Source: Balneolales bacterium (lineage in GTDB: Bacteria > Bacteroidota > Rhodothermia > Balneolales > Balneolaceae). From it: a stretch of DNA of 15,530 nt. Positions 1 through 6,252 of the stretch are shown one piece after another; the stretch's first letter is position 1; each line of letters opens with the position of its first letter. The notes below the pieces were generated by a model. That model was not told the origin of the DNA and ran no database searches. It worked only from the letters and a program-made list of their open reading frames with translations. A program made the translations under genes and the position numbers. Location of the stretch: the NCBI GenBank assembly GCA_030830725.1, contig JAURMN010000036.1, positions 1 to 15,530 on the forward strand, read 5' to 3'.

Positions 1-1
1 G

Positions 2-1417
2 GTTCCCGTTGCTCTTAAAAATCTCGGTTATAAGACGACGGAGATTGATGCGATTGTCAAGTATGCCAAAGGTCATGCGACGTTCAAGGGATGTCCTCAC
101 GTTAATCAGGAAAGCCTGAAATCACACGGTTTCACCCAGGATAAATTGGATGCGTTGGAAGAAATTCTTCCAAGTACTTTTGATATCAAGTTTGCGTTCA
201 ATCAATGGACTCTTGGTGAGGATTTCCTTAAGCAGGATTTGGGAATTCCAGAAGAGGTCTACAACGATCCAATGTTTGATATGCTCAAGTACCTTGGATA
301 CAGTCGAGATCAAATTCAACAGGCAAATGATTATGTCTGTGGTACGATGACGGTTGAAGGAGCTCCTGGACTCAAGGATGAGCATCTTCCTGTGTTTGAC
401 TGTGCGAACAAGTGCGGAAGAATTGGAACTCGCTTCATTGCACCAGATGGACATATAAAAATGATGGCAGCAGCACAACCGTTCATTTCGGGTGCTATTT
501 CCAAAACAATCAATCTCCCAAATGAGGCTACCGTTGAGGATATCAAAGAATCCTACATGAGTTCTTGGGAGTTGATGCTTAAAGCCAACGCTCTTTATCG
601 TGATGGATCCAAGCTCAGTCAACCACTCAATTCTCTCAGTACTGTTTTTGAAGAACTGGATGAGGAATCAGATGAAGACACAGTCGCACAAGACAGAATC
701 GTAGAAACAGCAGAGCGGATTATCACAAAATATGTTGCTGCTCGTCAAAAACTACCTTTCCGTAGATCTGGATATACTCAAAAGGTAAAAATCGCCGGTC
801 AAACTCTCTATCTGCGTACAGGTGAGTATGAGAATGGCCAATTAGGTGAAATCTTTATTGATATGCACCGCGAAGGAGCTGCCTTCCGAAGCTTGATGAA
901 CTGCTTTGCGATCTCAATCTCACTTGGGCTTCAACACGGCGTTCCACTTGAGGAATTTGTGGACGCGTTCGTTTACACTAAATTCGAACCCAGTGGAATG
1001 GTTGCCGGTAGTCCACATATTAGGATGACGACCTCTGTTATCGATTATATTTTCCGTGAATTAGCCGTTACTTACTTGGGTATGTCTGATTTGGCGCATG
1101 TTCCACCAGAAGATATCATCCACAGAAAACTCCGTCCATCTGAAGAGGAGGATTTGGCAAGACACGTAATCGAAAATGAAGCACCAAAATCAACAAGATC
1201 GGTCAATCAGGTAGTTTCCGAGACTGTATCAACAGACCATGATCTAGCTCAGGCAAGATCCATAGCTCAAGTTCAGGACGAAGATTCAGACTTTGATCGA
1301 GCCAAACAGATGGGATATACGGGTGACACCTGCTCTGACTGTGGAAGTATGACCATGGTTCGTAACGGCACTTGTTTGAAATGTATTACCTGCGGGAGTA
1401 CAACGGGTTGCTCGTAA
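2..1417 (+). CDS. nrdJ: Vitamin B12-dependent (class II) ribonucleotide reductase, C-terminal part
   Basis: This gene reduces ribonucleotides to deoxyribonucleotides in the cytoplasm using adenosylcobalamin, and so supplies DNA precursors without needing oxygen. The reading frame is already open at base 2, so the gene enters from the left; about 471 residues are visible and the N-terminal catalytic barrel core is missing. A TTG at 146 is only an internal codon. Visible landmarks are the HGVPLEEFVDAFVYTKFEPSG block near the end of the catalytic domain, typical of the NrdJ family, and then a low-complexity acidic linker. The tail is cysteine-rich, C-x2-C-x10-C-x2-C-x2-C-x5-C, just before the TAA. 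In the family such tails bind zinc or shuttle electrons to the active site. A strong hairpin terminator follows. The neighbouring blh gene converges on it, so nrdJ is transcriptionally separate from the phototrophy cassette. Confidence 0.95.
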   Translation, partial: VPVALKNLGYKTTEIDAIVKYAKGHATFKGCPHVNQESLKSHGFTQDKLDALEEILPSTFDIKFAFNQWTLGEDFLKQDLGIPEEVYNDPMFDMLKYLGYSRDQIQQANDYVCGTMTVEGAPGLKDEHLPVFDCANKCGRIGTRFIAPDGHIKMMAAAQPFISGAISKTINLPNEATVEDIKESYMSSWELMLKANALYRDGSKLSQPLNSLSTVFEELDEESDEDTVAQDRIVETAERIITKYVAARQKLPFRRSGYTQKVKIAGQTLYLRTGEYENGQLGEIFIDMHREGAAFRSLMNCFAISISLGLQHGVPLEEFVDAFVYTKFEPSGMVAGSPHIRMTTSVIDYIFRELAVTYLGMSDLAHVPPEDIIHRKLRPSEEEDLARHVIENEAPKSTRSVNQVVSETVSTDHDLAQARSIAQVQDEDSDFDRAKQMGYTGDTCSDCGSMTMVRNGTCLKCITCGSTTGCS

Positions 1418-1472
1418 CGAGATACCTTCATATCAACTGATCATTTTTAACGTTCATCTTACTGACACTACC

Positions 1473-1512
1473 AGGCCTGTTCGGAGGACATCCGGACAGG
1501 CTTCTTTTATTT
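1473..1512 (+). terminator. Intrinsic terminator of nrdJ
   Basis: GCCTGTTCGG (1475-1484) pairs with CCGGACAGGC (1492-1501) with one G-T pair and a 7-base loop. The stem can be extended outward by two weaker pairs, and the T-rich run TTCTTTTATTT follows (1502-1512). The T-run lies only on the + side, so it should stop nrdJ transcription. On the minus strand, downstream of blh, the hairpin has no U-tract. Confidence 0.85.
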
Positions 1513-1518
1513 CTGATC

Positions 1519-2475
1519 TTATTTTTGAGTATTAGACTGAATTAATTGATGGGCTACTACCATATGAGGTAGTGTCAAAACACTGATTAGAACAAACGTT
1601 AAAGAAATAATCTGATTCTCCAATGAAAAGGATTGAGTTATCCACAAAAGTATTCCTAGACCTAAAAAAGACACCAAGCTAAAGGGGAGGGCCCTAAGAT
1701 AAAAGCCTGTAAGAGTAAGTGGCTGCCCCAATTCCCTAAAAAAGCTTGTTATCTCGCCAATATGTCCAATGCTATGCCACAAAGCAAAATAGATTGCGAA
1801 AGAGGATAGCGGGGGAACCGTTAGAAACAGAATTGTGATTAGAAAGGCATCAATCGCGTAAAACAATTTCCCTTTTTGCGAAAGTGAACTGAAAAACAAA
1901 AAAAAGAGGGCAATAAAGATAAATTGAGTTAATACGAGTGTTTTTAGAACATAAGTGAAATTTGACAGCCACATCACGAACCAACTACTCTCTCCAACAG
2001 CGATTTCCAAAATCGGCATGACTTGATCTGGAAATGCCGTTAAAATCAATCCAATAATCAATATGCCCCTGGATACCGCTACTGAGTTTATCAAATAACG
2101 TATCCCTTCCACTTGATTATCGGCATGGTAAAAACCTTCCACATCCGCCTGCCCAAAATGTAAAACGGAGATAATCAGAAACAGGAGCAAACCAAGAGTG
2201 GGATAAACAACCCATAGACCACCAATCAATACCATCAGAACCAGATACCACCCATAAAAGATTAGGTGGTCTTTTAATCGGTTTCCCTGTTGAAATACAT
2301 TTGCAGCGATAAGATGATCCAAGGCTCCATGTGGAATTCCTACAAATACAATTGAAAACGCTAAAATCCAAAGTTCGAATATGGAAAGAATCTCAGGGGC
2401 AAAAAGGACAAGGAAGATACTAAGGAGTGAAATCGTCACTGCAATTCCGTTTAAAACGAAGGTTTTATGTCTCAT
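1519..2475 (-). CDS. blh: Beta-carotene 15,15'-dioxygenase (Brp/Blh family)
   Basis: An integral-membrane, iron-dependent enzyme that cleaves beta-carotene symmetrically into two molecules of retinal, the chromophore of the rhodopsin two genes upstream. The 318-residue protein is mostly hydrophobic helices, as expected for the Brp/Blh family, and is close to its usual length. Family motifs are visible: GIPHGALDH at residues 46-54, LHFGQAD at 105-111, ALWHSIGH at 231-238 and LPHMVVAH near the C terminus. H49, H106, H234 and H238 have spacings matching, for three of the four, the essential histidines reported for a marine Blh (my recall of H21, H78, H188, H192). The ATG start is supported by AAGGAG (minus strand, 2487-2482), six bases upstream. 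This is one of only two clear Shine-Dalgarno sites in the window. It lies 35 bases after crtY and probably shares its transcript. Confidence 0.95.
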   Translation of the reverse strand: MRHKTFVLNGIAVTISLLSIFLVLFAPEILSIFELWILAFSIVFVGIPHGALDHLIAANVFQQGNRLKDHLIFYGWYLVLMVLIGGLWVVYPTLGLLLFLIISVLHFGQADVEGFYHADNQVEGIRYLINSVAVSRGILIIGLILTAFPDQVMPILEIAVGESSWFVMWLSNFTYVLKTLVLTQFIFIALFFLFFSSLSQKGKLFYAIDAFLITILFLTVPPLSSFAIYFALWHSIGHIGEITSFFRELGQPLTLTGFYLRALPFSLVSFLGLGILLWITQSFSLENQIISLTFVLISVLTLPHMVVAHQLIQSNTQK

Positions 2476-2481
2476 AATTAA

Positions 2482-2487
2482 CTCCTT
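2482..2487 (-). promoter_or_regulatory. Ribosome binding site of blh
   Basis: AAGGAG on the minus strand, six bases before the ATG at 2475. It fixes the start, and it stands out because most genes in this window have no purine-rich Shine-Dalgarno sequence. Confidence 0.7.
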
Positions 2488-2510
2488 ATGGATGAATTCG
2501 AGAAAAGTAA

Positions 2511-3692
2511 TCAGGCTCCGTTTAGGATTCTTGATCTTAATTGATAAATCGCTTTTAGAAATGGCATGTAGGGCAATGTTGAGAATATCTTTAACTCCTC
2601 AAGAAAGTGAGTTCTTTCATCCAAAAACTTGAATACCAACTCCATAGAATTTTTTTTGAACAGGTCATGGAAGATTTTAACACCCATTTTAGGATCTTGA
2701 TCCAGAATCGAAAGAAGCATCATGTCATAAATGCGAAAGCGATATCGTGATGCTCCGTCATGAAAAGGTTTTTCATTCTTTTCAAGACTCGTTACAATAG
2801 ACTGTACCTGCTTTTGAATCCGCATAAACGTATAACCAGTGGATGGCTTAGTATGTCCGCCAACCATTCCAATACTCATCGTCCTAGGGTTTAGCCAAGA
2901 TGCAAATCTTGTAGATTCCATGGGTATAGCACCCAGTTCTTTTCGAACTAATTGATAATCTTGATTTTGTAGATGAAATTTTTTCGAAAGATAGGCTTTG
3001 ATTTGCTCCTCATAAGACTCTTCTGAAAGCATCGAGTCTGAAAACATGGTATGTTCGATAAGTGCATAATTCTTAGAAAAGGGAAGTATATAAAAAAAGG
3101 TTACGCCATCTCCTTGTTGGGTGTCAAAATCCATCAAAATCACTTCATCTTTATTGAAGATGGGCTTCTTTGTCTGAATCTCCCATCCCATAAAATGCTG
3201 AAGCAGTTCGATTTCTTTCTGGTTTCCCTTTGTCGGTTGCGGTTTTTTGATCACACTTTGAAAGCACCACTCTCCTGAATATTCACCTTTATTGGTGTAG
3301 ATCGTGACCGATTTAGGTTGTGCGATTACCTTCTCTATGCTTGCTTTTAACAGAGTAATCTGAGGGGACTCTTGTATCTCGGATAATATCTTAGCTGTAA
3401 AATCCTCGCTTTTTACACAAAAATAGCGAAGGTTCTTTAGATTTGTATGAAAATGGTGATGAAAAGCTGTAACCGTGACCTCTTGCCAGCTTCTGTAGGC
3501 AAAATGGGTAACAGATTGTGATGGATCCGCCCAAAAACTCCAAGTCTTATCAATGGCGGGATCAAGCGTTTTATCAATGATTAGAATGCGTTTTGATGAC
3601 AAAACATCTGAGGAGAGGAGGGCATGAGCCAAACTCAATCCAGCGGCTCCTGCTCCTGCAATAATGTAATCATAAGACGTAGAGGTAGACAT
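2511..3692 (-). CDS. crtY: Lycopene beta-cyclase, CrtY type
   Basis: A flavoprotein that closes both ends of lycopene to give beta-carotene, the substrate of the Blh enzyme encoded directly downstream. The 393 residues match the usual CrtY length. An N-terminal dinucleotide-binding motif (GAGAAG, residues 13-18) follows strand YDYIIA. DKTWSFW (48-54), the cyclase signature region, comes next. Further family blocks are QHFMGW (165-170), FYILPFS (200-206), ALIEHTMFS (210-218) and GGHTKPSTGYTF (278-289). The ATG at 3692 precedes the FAD motif by a normal distance and no better start is seen; there is no clear Shine-Dalgarno site. A terminator-like hairpin separates it from the rhodopsin gene 106 bases upstream, so it may be expressed by read-through or from its own weak promoter. 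CruA/CruP-type and heterodimeric CrtYcd cyclases are less likely given length and motifs. Confidence 0.94.
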   Translation of the reverse strand: MSTSTSYDYIIAGAGAAGLSLAHALLSSDVLSSKRILIIDKTLDPAIDKTWSFWADPSQSVTHFAYRSWQEVTVTAFHHHFHTNLKNLRYFCVKSEDFTAKILSEIQESPQITLLKASIEKVIAQPKSVTIYTNKGEYSGEWCFQSVIKKPQPTKGNQKEIELLQHFMGWEIQTKKPIFNKDEVILMDFDTQQGDGVTFFYILPFSKNYALIEHTMFSDSMLSEESYEEQIKAYLSKKFHLQNQDYQLVRKELGAIPMESTRFASWLNPRTMSIGMVGGHTKPSTGYTFMRIQKQVQSIVTSLEKNEKPFHDGASRYRFRIYDMMLLSILDQDPKMGVKIFHDLFKKNSMELVFKFLDERTHFLEELKIFSTLPYMPFLKAIYQLRSRILNGA

Positions 3693-3712
3693 ATTTCAAT
3701 ATCCACAAAGAG

Positions 3713-3752
3713 ATAAAAAAAAGCATCACCAGTTTTCTGATGATGCTTTTAA
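3713..3752 (-). terminator. Hairpin terminator between the rhodopsin gene and crtY
   Basis: On the + strand AAAAGCATCA (3719-3728) and TGATGCTTTT (3741-3750) are a perfect 10-bp inverted repeat. The stem continues inward after one mismatch (CAG/CTG) to a TTTT loop. Read on the minus strand, the stem is followed by a run of about eight U residues (3722-3715), the form of an intrinsic terminator for rhodopsin mRNA. Flanking A-rich sequence on the other side means it could work in both directions. Because crtY and blh lie beyond it on the same strand, partial read-through would give much more rhodopsin than biosynthetic enzyme. Confidence 0.8.
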
Positions 3753-3798
3753 AAAATCAGAATCTCGAAAGACTCTAAAATCGAACAAATGGATAGAA

Positions 3799-4533
3799 TT
3801 ATCCTACTTTCCAGCCATCTGCTTCAGATTTTGCACGGGCAATCGAGTAAATCATTACACCGTAACCAGCTTTGGCTAAGATGTCGGCGATTGAATATCC
3901 AACTTGAATCCCAACAACAGTAGAACCTGCGTCTCCACCAATTGCAGGTAATAGATAAACGATTGGATAAAAGCCCCAAGTTGCAATTAATAATAATCGA
4001 ATATTGCGGAAAAGAACAGCAACATGTCCGGCTTGATCTTCCATTGCTTTACCAAGCTCACCCCAAAGGATCCAAAGAATGTAGAAGAATGGGATAGAAC
4101 TTAATGTACCCCATACGTAATACATCATGTCAGATTTATCTGCCATAATTTCACCTGGGTAACCAAGAGCGATCATTGCAGCTGCAGCAATAACCAGTTT
4201 TGGAAGCATTGAGGCGTTTTTCTCTTTAGAAAGTCCTAATACGAGAATTAACTCAACTAAAAGCAGTGGAACAGTGAGAAGCCAGTCCACATAACGATAG
4301 GCATCGTTAAATGGAGCACCCTCATAGTAAAAACCTTCCCAGCTTTGCAGGATTCGGAAGTAATGATAGGCTGCAATACCGACCACCAGTCCGGATACAA
4401 TAAGAGAAATACGGTACTTCGGAGCGACTTGTGATTGTGCCATGTAAAAGAATACAAACGCTGCAAGCATCGAAGCGATCGTAAGCGAGAACATGTTATA
4501 CACCAGTGAATATTCGCTGAATGTAAGTTCCAT
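3799..4533 (-). CDS. Light-driven proton pump, xanthorhodopsin-clade microbial rhodopsin
   Basis: A seven-helix retinal protein that moves protons out of the cell in light. Helix C reads RYVDWLLTVPLLLVEL, giving D83 as proton acceptor, T87, and E94 as proton donor: the D-T-E pump signature, not the N-D-Q of sodium pumps. L91 sits at the spectral tuning site (Leu = green-absorbing). K221 in DILAKAGYG is the retinal Schiff-base lysine. H57 in AAYHYFR matches the histidine that pairs with the acceptor. The stretch AYHYFR..SWE..FNDAYRYVDW resembles Salinibacter xanthorhodopsin more than SAR86-type proteorhodopsin. In helix E, VWGTLSSIPF carries G142 where bacteriorhodopsin has a bulky Trp; this Gly lets a carotenoid antenna dock in xanthorhodopsin. 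Length is 244 residues, with no obvious cleaved signal peptide. Transcription is upstream of crtY and blh. Pumping and colour are inferred from motifs. Confidence 0.97.
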   Translation of the reverse strand: MELTFSEYSLVYNMFSLTIASMLAAFVFFYMAQSQVAPKYRISLIVSGLVVGIAAYHYFRILQSWEGFYYEGAPFNDAYRYVDWLLTVPLLLVELILVLGLSKEKNASMLPKLVIAAAAMIALGYPGEIMADKSDMMYYVWGTLSSIPFFYILWILWGELGKAMEDQAGHVAVLFRNIRLLLIATWGFYPIVYLLPAIGGDAGSTVVGIQVGYSIADILAKAGYGVMIYSIARAKSEADGWKVG

Positions 4534-4556
4534 AGGTATGTTAGTTAGGATTAAGA

Positions 4557-4587
4557 ATTATAAGGTGTGGTATTTTTGATATACCAA
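4557..4587 (-). promoter_or_regulatory. Candidate rhodopsin promoter with inverted repeat in the spacer
   Basis: On the minus strand a perfect TATAAT (4562-4557) lies 23 bases before the rhodopsin ATG. A weak TTGGTA (4587-4582) sits 19 bases further upstream. Between and overlapping them is the inverted repeat GGTAT-N7-ATACC (4569-4585), which could be an operator or chance. The -10 box is good and the -35 is poor. If this lineage uses Bacteroidota-type promoters, the sigma-70 reading may not apply. Confidence 0.35.
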
Positions 4588-4606
4588 ATCAAAAAACCGC
4601 TTCCAC

Positions 4607-4647
4607 AACCTTATCGTTCCCAAAAGGAAACAATTTTTTACAAGGTT
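4607..4647. repeat. Nested inverted repeats upstream of the rhodopsin gene
   Basis: AACCTT (4607-4612) pairs with AAGGTT (4642-4647). Inside them GTTCCC (4616-4621) pairs with GGAAAC (4626-4631, one G-T pair) around an AAAA loop. The element fills the space between the glycosyltransferase stop codon and the candidate rhodopsin promoter. It lacks an adjacent U-run, so it is not a standard terminator. A role in regulation or mRNA 3' end stability is possible but unproven. Confidence 0.35.
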
Positions 4648-4681
4648 TCAAATAATTTTTAAAAAAAGAGACTAAAAAGAC

Positions 4682-5704
4682 CTACTTAGGAAGGTCCGAG
4701 TATCGTAAGCGGCCAGCGATGTAATAATGATAGAGGATATTTCCATTCCAAAATACGGGTGGATCCTCTTGAATTATGCGTGAGGCGAGTTCTTGATTTC
4801 TCTTTTTTACCATGAGGGGTAACGATCGATAGAAGTCTCGGTGAGCTTTAAGTATCGATTCAATGGATTTCCAATTTCCCTTTGCCAGGTAATGGAAGGA
4901 AGAAATTCCGTCAAGAATCAACCGACTCAATATCCGAATCCACAATGAACCTCTTGGAGAATTCTTAACGATCATGAAGAGATTATTGCGAAAATTAAAA
5001 TAGGTTTTGCGCGGATCTTCTCGATGCAAAGAACCTCCACCCAAATGGTAGACCTTGCTCTCAGGAACTACGATGATTCGTCCCCCATGATTCCAGATTC
5101 GCCAGCACAAATCAATTTCTTCCATATGAAACATAAAGTCCTCATCAAATCCTTTTCGGGCGAAAAAGACCTCTTTTCGGACGGCTATTGCGGCACCAGA
5201 TGCCCACATAATCGGAATTTGATCCGCGTACTGTCCATGATCGACTTCTGTAAAATCAAAAATACGTCCACGACAAAAGGGGTAGGCATTACGATCGAGA
5301 AATCCTCCTGAAGCCCCGGCATACTCAAATTCATCTGGATATTTATCTGAATAAATAGCCGGTTGCGCCGAGCTGATATCGAGATTGGAAAACGCATTAT
5401 CTAATTCATCAAGCCACTCCTGGCTAACACGTACATCATTATTTAAAAAAATAAGCACATCCTTTTTAGCTTCTGAAGCGCCTCGATTATTCCCCCCGCT
5501 ATACCCGTAATTCTGATCGAATAAAAGATGCTTGCAGATCGGTGCGTTTTCCTTGATCCATTGCTTGGTACCATCACTAGAGGCATTATCTGCGATGAGA
5601 ATTTCATCTTGACTGCGAATACTTTTTACCACGGATGGGAGATATTCTTTAAGATGATGCAGACCGTTCCAAGTAACAATAATGACGGAAAATGAGGTGC
5701 TCAA
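4682..5704 (-). CDS. Family 2 glycosyltransferase (WbbL/rhamnosyltransferase-like)
   Basis: Probably transfers a sugar from a nucleotide-sugar donor onto a surface polysaccharide or a lipid acceptor; neither donor nor acceptor can be read from the sequence. The 340-residue protein has a GT-A fold N terminus: SVIIVTWNG (6-14), DNASSDGT (39-46), NYGYSGGNNRG (65-75) and the DXD-like LNND (87-90) for metal and nucleotide binding. MFHMEEIDLCWR (191-202) holds the likely catalytic acid of inverting GT2 enzymes. No membrane helix is evident, so it should be cytoplasmic or peripheral. The start is a TTG at 5704. It is the only start codon between the upstream in-frame TAA and the essential first beta strand, so it is well supported. 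Carotenoid genes on both sides make carotenoid glycosylation possible, but a cell-envelope role is at least as likely. Confidence 0.88.
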   Translation of the reverse strand: MSTSFSVIIVTWNGLHHLKEYLPSVVKSIRSQDEILIADNASSDGTKQWIKENAPICKHLLFDQNYGYSGGNNRGASEAKKDVLIFLNNDVRVSQEWLDELDNAFSNLDISSAQPAIYSDKYPDEFEYAGASGGFLDRNAYPFCRGRIFDFTEVDHGQYADQIPIMWASGAAIAVRKEVFFARKGFDEDFMFHMEEIDLCWRIWNHGGRIIVVPESKVYHLGGGSLHREDPRKTYFNFRNNLFMIVKNSPRGSLWIRILSRLILDGISSFHYLAKGNWKSIESILKAHRDFYRSLPLMVKKRNQELASRIIQEDPPVFWNGNILYHYYIAGRLRYSDLPK

Positions 5705-5763
5705 GAGTGGTGTTCGATTTTAAATTCGCTATTTTACAATTTCAATTAAGATAAGAACTGTCT

Positions 5764-6252
5764 ATGAAAATCGGTTTAATATCCGACACTCACAATTATC
5801 TGGATCCTGCAGTAATTCGTCACTTTAAGAATGTGGATGAAATCTGGCATGCCGGAGATTTTGGAACATTCGATGTCGCCGAAAAACTCTCCCAAATAGC
5901 ACCACTTGTTGGTGTTTATGGCAATATTGACGGAAAAGACATACGATCAGAGTATCCTCTTCATCAGAGATTTGAACGTAATGGAATGCGAATATGGATG
6001 ACCCACATAGGTGGTATTCCAGGCCGATACTGTATCCCTGTACGAGATGAACTAGCTCAAACTCCTCCGAATCTCTTTGTATGCGGTCATTCACACATAT
6101 TAAAAGTGGCAAGAGACCGAGAGTGTCAAAATATGATCTATTTGAATCCCGGTGCTGCAGGAACGCAAGGTTTTCAAACCGTACGAACGATTTTACGCTT
6201 CGCAATTGAAGATGCAGTGATTCGAAATATGGAGGTTATCGAACTCTCCTGA
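5764..6252 (+). CDS. YfcE/MJ0936-family metallophosphoesterase
   Basis: A small dinuclear-metal phosphodiesterase of the calcineurin-like superfamily. Relatives hydrolyse artificial phosphodiesters in vitro, and their natural substrate is generally unknown. All metal-binding motifs are present in order: SDTH (D8, H10), GD (D32), GN (N54), TH (H81) and GHSH (H109, H111), followed by the family's LNPGAAG (127-133). The 162 residues match the single-domain family length. The ATG at 5764 sits right before the first strand (MKIGLISDTH), so the start is secure. No Shine-Dalgarno sequence is visible. It diverges from the glycosyltransferase with 59 bases between them, and its last 17 bases overlap the 3' end of the convergent crtD-like gene. 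A role in cyclic-nucleotide turnover is possible but cannot be claimed. Confidence 0.92.
   Translation: MKIGLISDTHNYLDPAVIRHFKNVDEIWHAGDFGTFDVAEKLSQIAPLVGVYGNIDGKDIRSEYPLHQRFERNGMRIWMTHIGGIPGRYCIPVRDELAQTPPNLFVCGHSHILKVARDRECQNMIYLNPGAAGTQGFQTVRTILRFAIEDAVIRNMEVIELS

Noticed and set aside
122..622. Long open frame on the minus strand inside nrdJ
   Set aside because: It is fully antisense to a clear conserved enzyme, its composition is not protein-like for any family I know, and it is a frame shadow.
3719..3750. Insertion-sequence end or mobile palindrome
   Set aside because: A single copy with a U-run directly after it, no transposase and no target duplication; it reads as a terminator.
3799..4533. 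Sodium- or chloride-pumping rhodopsin
   Set aside because: Helix C has D83-T87-E94, the proton-pump signature, not N-D-Q or T-S-A/N-T-Q types.
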